From: DASQPR01 sp963797605
Lineage (GTDB): Bacteria > Actinomycetota > Actinomycetes > Mycobacteriales > Micromonosporaceae
Reading direction: 5' to 3'
Assembly: GCA_963797605.1 (NCBI GenBank)
Contig: CAWCPX010000005.1
Location: forward strand, 186,001-250,000
DNA: 64,000 nucleotides
The notes below the pieces were generated by a model. That model ran no database searches. It saw only the letters and a list, made by a program, of their open reading frames with translations, and was not told the origin of the DNA. Shown here piece after piece: positions 6,366-15,375 of this stretch. Numbering within the stretch: the stretch's first letter is position 1; every line of letters begins with the position of its first letter. The position numbers and the translations under genes are program-made.

Positions 6366-8633
6366 TTAATTCAGCACGTGCATTTCCGCGAGTTGCAGCG
6401 CGTACGCGTTCGACACGGCCACCGACGTGGCCACCACGACCGGGCCGAGTTCGGTGGCGAACAGGCGCACGTATCGCGACCGTACCGGCGTGCCGAACGT
6501 GATCGTCTGCGCGCCGTCCACCACGGTGTACGGATGGTCCGCGTTGTACGTCTGCCCCGGAATCGGCGTCCACGTGAGCATGTCGTCGCTCGATTCGAGG
6601 CGGAACGCGCGCGGGAAACCGGAACCACCCTGGCGCGGCGTCAGGCTGATGCCGGTCCAGGTGCCCTGGCCACCCATGTCGATCGCGACCCACGCGTCGT
6701 CGGTTTTCGGGGTGCGGGCCAGCCGGGTCGACCAGATCGTCGCCGGGTCGTTGTCGAGCACCTGCATGGGATCGGTGCCGTCGGCGGTGTTGTCGGCGAA
6801 CGCGGCCGGCGGCGGCAGCGGGGTGACGGTCGGGGTCGGGCTCGCGCTCGGGGTGGCGTTCGACGTCGCGATCTGGGTCGGGCTGGGCTGACCGGCGGCG
6901 GTCGGACCCGCGTGCGAGTGCAGCAGATGCGGCCCGACCAGGATCGCCGCGACCACGATCGCGATGACCGCCAGCGCGAGCCCGCTGACGAGCGCGACGG
7001 GGAACGGTTTCGGCACCGGATCGACGTGGGCGTGCCCGACAGCGCGGTGGTGTTGCTCCGGACCGTGCTGAGCCGGGGCGTCGACATGCCGCGGCGCGAC
7101 CTCGTGGGCGACGACGTGCTGCGCCGGGATGTGCGCCACCGGGGTCGCGCCGGTCGCGATGGTCTGTGCGGCGGACGCGATCGCGGCCGAGTGCGTCAAC
7201 CCGAGCGCCTGCCACAGCCCGGCCGCGGTCGCGAGCACGGCCGCCGCCGCCGCGGCCTGGCCGAGGCAGAGCATGCGGATGCCACGTTCGTGGGTGAAAT
7301 ACGCGTACGCCTCGCGGTCCTCGGAACTCGTCGCGGCTGCCTGGCCACTGGTCAGCACGTCGCGCCAGACGCCCCACCGCAACGACAGCGCGGCGAGCGG
7401 AGCGGCGGCGCGGGCGAGCCGGGTGCCGAGATCGGCGTGGCCATCGCGGACGGCGGCCTCGATCAGCGCGACGACCAGGTCACCGTGGGCCGCGACGTCG
7501 GCCGGTGTCGCGCCGGCGTCGATCCACGCGAGAAGCGCCGTCGCGAGAGCGGCCGAATCGCGTCGGAAACGCCGGTCCGCCATTGGCACCGCCAGGTCGT
7601 CGGCGATCTGGTAGGCCGCTTCGGCCGATCCGGTCGCGTCGGCTAGACCGGCCCGCACCAGATGTTCCGCGGCTTCGGAGACACGCCCGAGATCGTGGGC
7701 GCCGGCGAGCGCCGCGATCACCGGCACGGTCGCGCTCGCCGGCGCGATGTAGCCGAGAAGCGCCAGCACGTCGCGTTCCCGGGGCGGGAGGTCGTCGACG
7801 GGCCGGGGATCAGATCGTGGAGGTTGGGGCACGTGAGCCGTACCGATGGCATGCCCTGGATCTGGATGTGCCGCCTTGAGCGGTGCCTGCTGCGCGAGGG
7901 ACGCGGCCGTCCGAAGCAGGCGCATCGGCGAACCGGCACCCGCACGCCATTCGGCCACCACCGCGTCGTGCTCCGACGGGCTCAGGTCGCGGCCGACCTC
8001 GCGCCGCACGAGCGCGAGCGCCGCCTCCCCGGACAAGCCCCGCAACTCGATCGTCTGACCCTGACCCCACAATTCGCGGTCCGGTGCGGCGAGCACGAAG
8101 GCGGCATCGGGCGCAGCGTCGAGGATCGTCAGGAGTTCGTCGGGCGAGCAGACGAGATCGTCGGCGACGACGCAGACCCGTACGCCCGTCAGCAGCCGCC
8201 GCAACTCGGTCGGGCCGGGACGGAAGCCGGACGTGTCGTACGCGCCTTCGAAGATCTCCTGGGGGACGTCGAGATGGCTCCGGCCACCGGCAGTCAGAAA
8301 TATGACACCGTCAGCCTCGTCGGCGACGTCGTACGCGGCCTGCCGCAGCAGGGTGCTCTTGCCGATTCCGGGCGGCCCGAAGACCTGGAGCGTCGACTGG
8401 GCGACGACCGCCGCGGCGATGGTGCCGCGCTCCGCGTCGCGGCCGAGCACTCCCGCCGGGCGCCGTGGCAGCACGCGCACGCTCGACCGGCGCACCGGCT
8501 TCGGGCGCTCTGCCTCCTGCAACACCGTTACGGACGAGCCCTGGGCGGCGTTGACGATCAGATTGTGGTCTCCCACAACGAGGTTGCCGCCGACGCTGCC
8601 GTGCACTTCCACGCGGTAATCTGCGCCACCCAC
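6366..8633 (-). CDS. STAND-type NTPase with transmembrane segment and extracytoplasmic discoidin domain
   Basis: 755 residues. Order: N-terminal Gly/Val/Asn motif (about 5-28), STAND linker LPRRPAGVLGRDAE, P-loop GPPGIGKST (86-94), Walker B VRVCVVADDL (151-160), a winged-helix region with GSPMRL near 235, alpha-helical TPR-like repeats (about 320-480), a His/Pro-rich linker, one transmembrane helix (about 543-570), a Ser/Thr/Pro stalk, and a C-terminal F5/8 type C (discoidin, galactose-binding-like) domain (about 610-755). It starts at GTG 8633 with AAGGGA upstream. The topology puts the NTPase inside and the carbohydrate-binding-like domain outside, suggesting a surface-sensing signal switch. 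It is followed by its small partner at 5893-6342. Ligand and output are unknown. Confidence 0.85.
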   Translation of the reverse strand: MGGADYRVEVHGSVGGNLVVGDHNLIVNAAQGSSVTVLQEAERPKPVRRSSVRVLPRRPAGVLGRDAERGTIAAAVVAQSTLQVFGPPGIGKSTLLRQAAYDVADEADGVIFLTAGGRSHLDVPQEIFEGAYDTSGFRPGPTELRRLLTGVRVCVVADDLVCSPDELLTILDAAPDAAFVLAAPDRELWGQGQTIELRGLSGEAALALVRREVGRDLSPSEHDAVVAEWRAGAGSPMRLLRTAASLAQQAPLKAAHPDPGHAIGTAHVPQPPRSDPRPVDDLPPRERDVLALLGYIAPASATVPVIAALAGAHDLGRVSEAAEHLVRAGLADATGSAEAAYQIADDLAVPMADRRFRRDSAALATALLAWIDAGATPADVAAHGDLVVALIEAAVRDGHADLGTRLARAAAPLAALSLRWGVWRDVLTSGQAAATSSEDREAYAYFTHERGIRMLCLGQAAAAAAVLATAAGLWQALGLTHSAAIASAAQTIATGATPVAHIPAQHVVAHEVAPRHVDAPAQHGPEQHHRAVGHAHVDPVPKPFPVALVSGLALAVIAIVVAAILVGPHLLHSHAGPTAAGQPSPTQIATSNATPSASPTPTVTPLPPPAAFADNTADGTDPMQVLDNDPATIWSTRLARTPKTDDAWVAIDMGGQGTWTGISLTPRQGGSGFPRAFRLESSDDMLTWTPIPGQTYNADHPYTVVDGAQTITFGTPVRSRYVRLFATELGPVVVATSVAVSNAYALQLAEMHVLN

Positions 8634-8720
8634 GCCGCGATTCCCTTGCGATGAAGACGTTCACATTGAAGTGTGGGAATCATAGCGGCGACCACCAAGG
8701 ACGTCAGTGGGCCGATAAGG

Positions 8721-9545
8721 CTAGCTCTGTCTACCCCAAGATTTCTGGCAGGGTTGCGACTTCTGCATCAGGGCGACGACGGTCTGGAAATACTGCGTGC
8801 CGAGCGGCCCGATGTGGATGCCGTCGGGGTAGACCACGTTGCCCAGGCCGACGTTGTAGGCGGCGAGCACCGCGTCACGGAGCGGATAGTTCGTCGACAG
8901 GTTGAAGTTGTTGTGGAAGTAGAGGATGCCGATGTGGACGGTCAGGTATTCCAGCCACGCGGTGCCGAGCATGACGTTCTGGCTCTGATCCATGCGGTTG
9001 AACGTCGTCTGGAAATGCATGTTCGTGTCGGCGGTCGCGTTGTCCTGCATCTGCATCACGCCGTAGCCGGTGCCGTCGGTGCTGATGCACGTCGAGGTCC
9101 AGGCGCTCTCCTGCGCCGCGATCGCCTTGAGCATCGTCAGCGGGATGTGCACGACCGGCAGCTTGCCGTTGAGGCTCGAGTCGAGCGTCGCCGGGTCTAC
9201 CTTCGCCGCCGCGTATTCGTTGACCTTCGAGGCCGCCGTCAGCTCCGCGAGCACCTTCGCCGGTGATTGCGGTTTGCCGTCGGTGTGCGGGCAGGTCAGG
9301 GGCTTCGCCGCCGGTTGCGTCGGCGGTGCGAGCGTGGGGGTCGACGTGGGAGCGGGGGTGGTCGGGTCGGGCGTGGGGCTCGGGGTTTCGATCACGGTCG
9401 GGGTCGGCGACGGAGGCGCGCTGACCTCGATGAGCTGGCCGACGCCCTGCGTCTGTTTCGCGCCGGAGCCGCAGCCGGCGAGCGCGATCGCGCAGACAAC
9501 GAGGCCGATGGTCAGGACCGCTCTTCGGGACCCATGTCGTCGCAC
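8721..9545 (-). CDS. Secreted lytic-transglycosylase-like lipoprotein
   Basis: 274-residue exported protein. A signal peptide ends in the lipobox LAGC (lipidated Cys25), followed by a Pro/Thr-rich wall-spanning stretch (about 43-82) and an SLT/lysozyme-like catalytic domain. AIAAQESAWTSTC places the likely catalytic Glu at 146, followed by GYGVMQMQD and AAYNVGLGNV, as in transglycosylase families that cleave peptidoglycan. It lies 87 bases upstream of the STAND gene on the same strand and could be co-transcribed with it, which would tie that system to the cell wall. The enzyme class is confident, the specific substrate is not. Confidence 0.85.
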   Translation of the reverse strand: MRRHGSRRAVLTIGLVVCAIALAGCGSGAKQTQGVGQLIEVSAPPSPTPTVIETPSPTPDPTTPAPTSTPTLAPPTQPAAKPLTCPHTDGKPQSPAKVLAELTAASKVNEYAAAKVDPATLDSSLNGKLPVVHIPLTMLKAIAAQESAWTSTCISTDGTGYGVMQMQDNATADTNMHFQTTFNRMDQSQNVMLGTAWLEYLTVHIGILYFHNNFNLSTNYPLRDAVLAAYNVGLGNVVYPDGIHIGPLGTQYFQTVVALMQKSQPCQKSWGRQS

Positions 9546-9843
9546 GCCAGCCCACCCCCGTGGAGTCGATGTAGGCCGACCCTACACGGGGCGTGCACGC
9601 CTCTCGACCCTTCGACATCCCCGTTCCAGGGTGCCGCGATGCAATCGGGAGTGGCGTGCGTCACGTCGCCGTTCCTAGGTCGCGGTATCGGTTTCGGCGA
9701 TGGCGGCGTTACACCAGTATGCTGCTGGCGCAGCTACGCCGACCGATCATGATGATCGCGGTTTATCGACGCAAGCGTGACCGCCGCCTCGTTCGAAGGG
9801 GTCGGCGGTAATTGTCTGTAAGTCACCCGGGAGAATAATCCAT

Positions 9844-11712
9844 ATGCCCATCCGTTCTGATCTCCGAAATGTCGCGATTGTCGCGCACGTTGACCATGGC
9901 AAGACCACGCTCGTCGACGCCATGCTGCGCCAATCCGGCGGATGGCACAGCCGCGGCGAGATGGCCGACCGCGTCATGGACTCGGGCGACCTCGAACGCG
10001 AAAAGGGCATCACGATTCTCGCGAAGAACACGTCGGTGCTTTACCACCCGGCCGACGGGTCCGACCAGGTCACGATCAACATCATCGACACCCCGGGCCA
10101 CGCCGACTTCGGTGGCGAGGTCGAGCGCGGCCTGACCATGGCCGACGGTGTCGTGCTGCTGGTCGACGCGTCCGAGGGTCCGCTGCCGCAGACGCGCTTC
10201 GTGCTCCGCAAGGCGCTCAAGGCCCGCATGCCGATCGTCCTCGTCATCAACAAGGTCGACCGCTCCGACGCGCGGATCAAAGAGGTCGTCGACGACACCT
10301 ACGAGCTGTTCCTCGACCTCGACGCCGACGAACACCAGATCGACTTCCCCATCGTGTACGCGTGTGCCCGCGACGGCATCGCGACGCTGAAGCAGCCGGA
10401 AGACGGCACCGTGCCGACCGACAGCGACTCGCTCGAGCCGCTGTTCCACACGATCCTGCAGACGATGCCGGCCCCGACCTACACCGAAGAGGCCCCGCTG
10501 CAGGCGCACGTCGTCAACCTCGACGCGTCCCCGTTCCTCGGCCGGCTCGCGCTGTGCCGGGTCCGCGAAGGTGTGATCCGCAAGGGCCAGAGCGTCATGT
10601 GGTGCAAGACCGACGGCACCAACGAGCGCGTACGCATCTCGGAACTGCTCATGACCGACGGTCTGGAGCGGAAATCCGCTGAGGAAGCCGGCCCGGGCGA
10701 CATCATCGCCGTCGCCGGCATCGGTGACATCATGATCGGCGAGACGCTGGCCGACGCCGAGAACCCGATCGCGCTGCCGCTGATCAAGGTCGACGAGCCG
10801 GCCATCTCGATGACGATCGGCACCAACACGTCGCCGTTCGTCGGCCGTTCCAAGGGCTCGAAGGTGACCGCGCGCCTGGTCAAGGACCGTCTTGACCGCG
10901 AACTCATCGGCAACGTGTCGCTGCGCATCCTGCCCACCGAGCGTCCCGACGCCTGGGAGGTGCAGGGCCGTGGCGAACTCGCGCTCGCGATCCTGGTCGA
11001 GCAGATGCGCCGCGAGGGCTACGAACTGACCGTCGGGAAGCCGCAGGTCGTCACGCAGGAGATCAACGGCAAGACGCACGAGCCGGTGGAACGCATGACG
11101 ATCGACGCACCGGAGGAATACCTCGGTGCGATCACGCAGCTCCTCGCGATCCGCAAGGGCCGCATGGAGCAGATGGTCAACCACGGCACCGGCTGGATCC
11201 GGATGGAGTGGCTGGTCCCGGCGCGCGCGCTGATCGGCTTCCGCACCGAGTTCCTGACCGATACCCGCGGCACCGGCATCCTGCACCACGTCTTCGAGTC
11301 CTACGAGCCGTGGTTCGGCGAACTGCGTACGCGTAACAACGGCTCGCTCGTGGCCGACCGCTCCGGGCCGGTCACCGCGTTCGCGATGACCAACCTGCAG
11401 GAGCGTGGCGTGCTCTTCGTCGAGCCGACGACCGAGGTCTACGAGGGCATGATCGTCGGTGAGAACTCGCGCTCCGATGACATGGACGTGAACATCACCA
11501 AGGAGAAGAAGCTCACGAACATGCGTCAGTCGACATCAGACGAGACGGAGAAGCTGATTCCGCCGCGGAAGTTGTCGCTGGAGCAGGCCCTCGAGTTCTG
11601 CCGCGAAGACGAGTGCGTCGAGGTCACGCCGCAGGCCGTGCGCATTCGCAAGGTCATTCTCGACCAGACCGACCGCTACCGCATGTTCCGCAAGGCGCAG
11701 CGCTCCAACTGA
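9844..11712 (+). CDS. typA: Ribosome-associated translational GTPase TypA/BipA
   Basis: 622 residues, full length. It has the elongation-factor GTPase domain with G1 AHVDHGKTT (14-22), the switch region ending EREKGITI, G3 DTPGHADFGGEVERG and G4 NKVD, then EF-Tu domain 2, EF-G-like domain III/V, and the TypA-specific C-terminal domain (GMIVGENSRSDDMDVN). It binds ribosomes near the EF-G site and affects 50S assembly and stress or cold adaptation. The ATG follows GGGAGAATAATCCAT. It is monocistronic, closed by the 15-base hairpin at 11726-11760. The 298 bases upstream (9546-9843) hold its promoter region and that of the divergent lipoprotein, but no structure I can name. Confidence 0.97.
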   Translation: MPIRSDLRNVAIVAHVDHGKTTLVDAMLRQSGGWHSRGEMADRVMDSGDLEREKGITILAKNTSVLYHPADGSDQVTINIIDTPGHADFGGEVERGLTMADGVVLLVDASEGPLPQTRFVLRKALKARMPIVLVINKVDRSDARIKEVVDDTYELFLDLDADEHQIDFPIVYACARDGIATLKQPEDGTVPTDSDSLEPLFHTILQTMPAPTYTEEAPLQAHVVNLDASPFLGRLALCRVREGVIRKGQSVMWCKTDGTNERVRISELLMTDGLERKSAEEAGPGDIIAVAGIGDIMIGETLADAENPIALPLIKVDEPAISMTIGTNTSPFVGRSKGSKVTARLVKDRLDRELIGNVSLRILPTERPDAWEVQGRGELALAILVEQMRREGYELTVGKPQVVTQEINGKTHEPVERMTIDAPEEYLGAITQLLAIRKGRMEQMVNHGTGWIRMEWLVPARALIGFRTEFLTDTRGTGILHHVFESYEPWFGELRTRNNGSLVADRSGPVTAFAMTNLQERGVLFVEPTTEVYEGMIVGENSRSDDMDVNITKEKKLTNMRQSTSDETEKLIPPRKLSLEQALEFCREDECVEVTPQAVRIRKVILDQTDRYRMFRKAQRSN

Positions 11713-11725
11713 TCATCCGCCCGAC

Positions 11726-11760
11726 GCGATCCCCGTGATGCCGGTCATCACGGGGATCGC
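11726..11760. terminator. Bidirectional hairpin terminator after typA
   Basis: A perfect 15-base inverted repeat (GCGATCCCCGTGATG, five-base loop, complement) stands 13 bases after the typA stop and 35 bases beyond the stop of the convergent membrane protein gene, so it can serve both. Confidence 0.85.
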
Positions 11761-11795
11761 TGCGTATCGGGCCGATCTCCGCTGCCGTTGCCGGC

Positions 11796-12509
11796 CTATT
11801 CGAACGACGTGGCCACGCAGAGGGTCTTGTGATCCGGCGTGATCAGGGTCCACGTCGTGTCCGGCGCGCACTCGGTGTCGTCGCTGACGATCGCCGTGAC
11901 CTTGCCGTCATGCGTCTGGTCGCATGCGACGACCCGCATCTCCGTCGCGCCGACCGTCTGCACGCACTCGCCGACCTTGTCGGTGAACGCGGCCGACGGG
12001 CTCGCTGAGCCGCTGCCGGAGGTCACCGATCCGATGATCAGAGCGATGATCGCCACGGGTACGAGTGCGCCGACGATCTGCCACCGCTGCCACACCGGCC
12101 GTCCGACCGGGATCGGCTCCCGCCCCGGCGCGGGCGACTGCGGTGCCGCCAACCGGGTCACTTTCCGGCGATTGACCAGGTTCGAGATGATCACGTACGG
12201 CGTCATCACGAACGACGCGTACCCCCACCAGCCGGTGACCAGGGTGCGCGCCGTCATCCGACGGAACACCGCCATGCCGCAATCCCGGCAGAACGCGCCC
12301 TCATGCTTCAGCCTGCGCATCAAGAAAATCATGCCGATGTGCCCGCGCATCGTCACGTGCGCCGTCGGCATGCTTCCGCAGAAGTAACACCGCGGGGAAA
12401 CCGCCGGAGGCGGCGTCGGAAAGGCGGGTGCCGGCATCGGGGGCGGTCCGGCGAGCGGTGGCGGGACCGGGCTCGACATTCCCGCGCGCGCGTCGTCAAT
12501 CAAGGACAT
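11796..12509 (-). CDS. Zinc-ribbon membrane protein, paralogue 1
   Basis: 237 residues. A Pro-rich N-terminus is followed by two Cys pairs (CYFCGS and CRDCGM, a probable zinc ribbon), a hydrophobic pair around WWGYASFVMTPYVIISNLV, a transmembrane helix (about 145-165), and an extracytoplasmic domain with three to four cysteines (VGECVQTVG, VVACDQTHDGKV, DDTECAP) like the LppU/SCO3897-type secreted domain. The start is the ATG at 12509, preceded by GAGGTG. The next gene is a paralogue with the same order and the same MSLIDD start, so the pair arose by tandem duplication. Function unknown. Confidence 0.75.
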   Translation of the reverse strand: MSLIDDARAGMSSPVPPPLAGPPPMPAPAFPTPPPAVSPRCYFCGSMPTAHVTMRGHIGMIFLMRRLKHEGAFCRDCGMAVFRRMTARTLVTGWWGYASFVMTPYVIISNLVNRRKVTRLAAPQSPAPGREPIPVGRPVWQRWQIVGALVPVAIIALIIGSVTSGSGSASPSAAFTDKVGECVQTVGATEMRVVACDQTHDGKVTAIVSDDTECAPDTTWTLITPDHKTLCVATSFE

Positions 12510-12626
12510 CAATGCACCTCATGAGGGTACGAAGGGGTTGGCGCGCGCCATCGTACGGGCCGGAAACCCGTCCCGCTGCCCGGTTTCTGGTCACCACTCG
12601 GCACGTCCGATGTCACCGACGCGACG

Positions 12627-13304
12627 TCACTGGGTCGTGTCCGTCACGCACTCGATCGCGTCACGCTCGCCGTCGAACACCACCGTCGACGTGCCGAGCG
12701 GGCATTCGGTGGGATCCGTGACGACGTCGGTGATCCGGCCATCGTGTGTGTAGGCGCAGTCGACGATCTCCGGTGGGAATTTCACGACGCACTCGCCCAC
12801 CAGGTAGTTGTTGCCGTCGAGCGGCGAGACCACCAGCGGCGACGGCCCCATGATGCTCACCACCACCGAGACGACGAGCCCGATGAACGCGGCCGGCACG
12901 ACCAGGCCGATCATCTGCCAGCGCAGGTACAGCGGGCGGCCCGGATCGGCCGGAGTCTTGCCGACCGCCGGGTCACGTGGCGGATCCAGACGCGCGACGG
13001 CCCGGGCCCGGATGGCGTTCACGATCAGCATGTAGGGAGCGATGAGAATCGACGGAAAGCCCCACCAGCCGGCGATCAACGTCTTCGCGCTGAGTCGCCG
13101 GGAGATCATGAGCCCGCAGTCCCGGCAGTAGGGTCCGACGGACCAATGCGTCTCGCGGTAGACGATCACACCGGTATGCGACCGGAACTTCTTGTCGACG
13201 GTCGGCGTGCTGCCGCAGTAACGGCACGGTGGTGACGGCTTCACGGCGACGAGCGGCTGCCACGTCGCGGCCATCGCGTTACGGTGATCGTCGATCAGAG
13301 ACAT
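12627..13304 (-). CDS. Zinc-ribbon membrane protein, paralogue 2
   Basis: 225 residues, the same layout as its downstream neighbour: MSLIDD start, zinc ribbon (CRYCGS and CRDCGL), hydrophobic stretch GWWGFPSILIAPYMLIVN, transmembrane helix PAAFIGLVVSVVVSIMG, and a C-terminal extracytoplasmic domain (VGECVVKF, DCAYTHDGRI, DPTECPLGT). The start at 13304 is chosen over the longer open frame (13439) because it matches the paralogue and has the same GAGGTG ribosome-binding site. A 117-base gap separates the two genes. Function unknown; the conserved cysteines suggest a disulfide-bonded outer domain. Confidence 0.75.
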   Translation of the reverse strand: MSLIDDHRNAMAATWQPLVAVKPSPPCRYCGSTPTVDKKFRSHTGVIVYRETHWSVGPYCRDCGLMISRRLSAKTLIAGWWGFPSILIAPYMLIVNAIRARAVARLDPPRDPAVGKTPADPGRPLYLRWQMIGLVVPAAFIGLVVSVVVSIMGPSPLVVSPLDGNNYLVGECVVKFPPEIVDCAYTHDGRITDVVTDPTECPLGTSTVVFDGERDAIECVTDTTQ

Positions 13305-13497
13305 CGGGCACCTCAACGTCGTCGCGAAACCGCAAGATCGCGGCGCGCCATCGTACGACTCCCTCCGCCGTGTCCGCTGTCCGCGTTTCGGCTCGACGAG
13401 TCGCCGTGTTCGACGTAAGTGCGCACTCACGGCTGTCATGAGGCGTGGGAGACAGCCGTACGGGCGCGCCTAAGTCGATCAAGTACCGTCGAGGGTC

Positions 13498-14373
13498 ATG
13501 AGCACCGCGCCGCACCTCGCCGCCCTCGAACCGCGTCTCGCCGCCCTCCCCGGCACCGTCTCGGTATGGTGCTCGCCGGTCGGAGCCGCGACCGCGACGT
13601 ACGCCCGCGCGCAAGACGCGACCCACTATGCCGCCAGCACGATGAAAGTCGCGGTGCTCGTGGCGCTCTACCGAGCCGCTTCTGCCGGCACGATCGACCT
13701 CGACGCCGAGGTGCCGGTCGTCAACGAATTCACGTCGGCCAAACCCGGAGCACCTCGGTACGCGAACGATCCCGATCAGGACCAGGACGACGACGTCTGG
13801 GCCCTCCTCGGCGGCACCGCGTCGCTGCGCTGGCTAGCCCGCCGCATGATCGTGCGGTCCAGCAATTTCGCGACGAACATCGTGCTCGCGCACGTCGGCA
13901 CGGCGGCCGTCACCGAGGCGTTGCGGCTGGCCGGCGTGACCTCGATGCAGGTCGAGCGCGGCATCGAAGACGCGGCGGCCCGGGACGCGGGCATCGACAA
14001 CGTCGTCACGACCCGGGACCTGGCCGCGCTGATCGGTGCGATCGCGATCGGCGCGACGCAGGCGGACGGCGGCATCGCCCCCCGACCGGCGTGCGCGGAG
14101 ATGATCGACGTGCTGCTCGCCCAGGAACGGCGCGAAGACCTCGCCGCCGGTCTGCCCGCCGGCACCCGGGTCGCGTTCAAGAACGGGTGGGTGACCGGCG
14201 CCCGGCACGTCGCCGGCGTCGTGTTTCCTGACGATGCGCCGCCGTACGTGATCGCGATCTGTACGACGATGCCACCCGACCCAGCCGTCGACCCGCGCGA
14301 GCTGATCGCGGAGATCGCGGCGGCGACCTGGGCCGACCGGAAAGCGTTAGCCGGGGCGCTTCGCGTCCGCTGA
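13498..14373 (+). CDS. Class A beta-lactamase-like serine hydrolase
   Basis: 291 residues. The SxxK catalytic motif is STMK (Ser47, Lys50), the SxN-type motif is RSSNFATN, and the KTG-like third motif is FKNGWV followed by AGVVFPD. No signal peptide is seen, so it may act inside the cell. This group includes many proteins annotated as beta-lactamases whose natural substrates are unknown. GAGGG precedes the ATG. Its 3' end overlaps the convergent terC gene by 27 bases. I cannot say whether it confers beta-lactam resistance; the lack of an export signal argues against it. Confidence 0.85.
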   Translation: MSTAPHLAALEPRLAALPGTVSVWCSPVGAATATYARAQDATHYAASTMKVAVLVALYRAASAGTIDLDAEVPVVNEFTSAKPGAPRYANDPDQDQDDDVWALLGGTASLRWLARRMIVRSSNFATNIVLAHVGTAAVTEALRLAGVTSMQVERGIEDAAARDAGIDNVVTTRDLAALIGAIAIGATQADGGIAPRPACAEMIDVLLAQERREDLAAGLPAGTRVAFKNGWVTGARHVAGVVFPDDAPPYVIAICTTMPPDPAVDPRELIAEIAAATWADRKALAGALRVR

Positions 14374-15345
14374 CGACTTGACCAGGCTGGCGACCGTCGC
14401 TCCGCCGAGCGCGGCGACGATCACCAGCAGCGACAACCAGATCGGGATCTCCGGCGCCCACGAGACGCCGTCACCGTTGTTGATGAACGGCAGATCGTTC
14501 TGGTGTAACGCCTCCAGGATCAGTTTCGCGCCGATGAACACGAGCACCGCGGCGAGCCCCAGCGACAGGTAGACCAAACGGTCGAGCAGGTTCCCGAGCA
14601 GGAAATACAGCTGCCGCAGACCCATCAGGGCGAACACGTTCGCGGTGAAGACGATGTACGACTCCTTCGTCAGCCCGAAGATCGCCGGAATGGAATCGAG
14701 GGCGAAGATGAGGTCGGTCGTACCAATGGCGATCATGACTATGAACATGGGCGTGAAGATCCGCCGCGACGCGCTCGTCTTGGTCTCCACGCGCGTGGTC
14801 AGGTTCGCGCCGTCGAAGCCTTTCGAGATCGGCAGCACCTTCCGGCTCCACCGGATCAGCGGGTTCTCCTTGAAATCGGCCGGGTCCTCCTCGCCGCTCG
14901 TGGCGAGTTTGATCGCGGTATAGATCAGGAAGGCACCGAAGATGTAGAAGACCCAGATAAAGCGCGAGATGATCGCCGCGCCGGCCGCGATGAACGCGCC
15001 ACGCATGATGAGCGCCAGCACAATGCCATTGAGCAGGACCTTCTGCTGGTACACGCGCGGCACGGCGAATCTCGCCATGATGATCACGAAGACGAAGAGG
15101 TTGTCGACGGACAGGCTGTATTCGGTCAGCCATCCCGCGAAGAATTCGCCGGAGAACTTGGTGCCGTAGACCGCGAGGAGCAATAGCCCGAACGCGATCG
15201 CGAGGGCGACGTAGATCGCGACCCAGATGCCCGACTCCCGCATCGACGGTTCGTGTGGCCGCCGGCCCACGATGAAGAGGTCGAGGCCCAGAATCGCGAG
15301 CAATCCGATGAGCGTGATCGTCCAGGCCAAACCCGAAACATGCAT
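14347..15345 (-). CDS. TerC-family integral membrane protein (Mn/metal export)
   Basis: 332 residues, about nine transmembrane helices. TerC signatures include FFAGWLTEYSLSVDNLFVFV and DSIPAIFGLTKESYIVFTAN, whose acidic residues in the helices are thought to bind metal. Members of this family export Mn2+ or support metalation of secreted proteins. The start is the ATG at 15345, ten bases after a strong GGAGGT. The 5' leader carries a yybP-ykoY-like manganese riboswitch (15376-15535), which supports a manganese role. Confidence 0.92.
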   Translation of the reverse strand: MHVSGLAWTITLIGLLAILGLDLFIVGRRPHEPSMRESGIWVAIYVALAIAFGLLLLAVYGTKFSGEFFAGWLTEYSLSVDNLFVFVIIMARFAVPRVYQQKVLLNGIVLALIMRGAFIAAGAAIISRFIWVFYIFGAFLIYTAIKLATSGEEDPADFKENPLIRWSRKVLPISKGFDGANLTTRVETKTSASRRIFTPMFIVMIAIGTTDLIFALDSIPAIFGLTKESYIVFTANVFALMGLRQLYFLLGNLLDRLVYLSLGLAAVLVFIGAKLILEALHQNDLPFINNGDGVSWAPEIPIWLSLLVIVAALGGATVASLVKSSADAKRPG

Positions 15346-15375
15346 TGCGTTGGGACCTCCGGTAGACACGTTGTG

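Noticed and set aside
9546..9843. ydaO (c-di-AMP) riboswitch upstream of the lytic transglycosylase gene
   Set aside because: Looked for the conserved blocks because the element often precedes wall hydrolases in actinobacteria; none seen.
9823..11289. 488-codon antisense frame inside typA
   Set aside because: Antisense to a highly conserved gene; composition is that of a codon-bias shadow.
13498..14373. Clinical-type beta-lactamase resistance gene
   Set aside because: Catalytic motifs fit the superfamily, but there is no export signal and the third motif is non-canonical.
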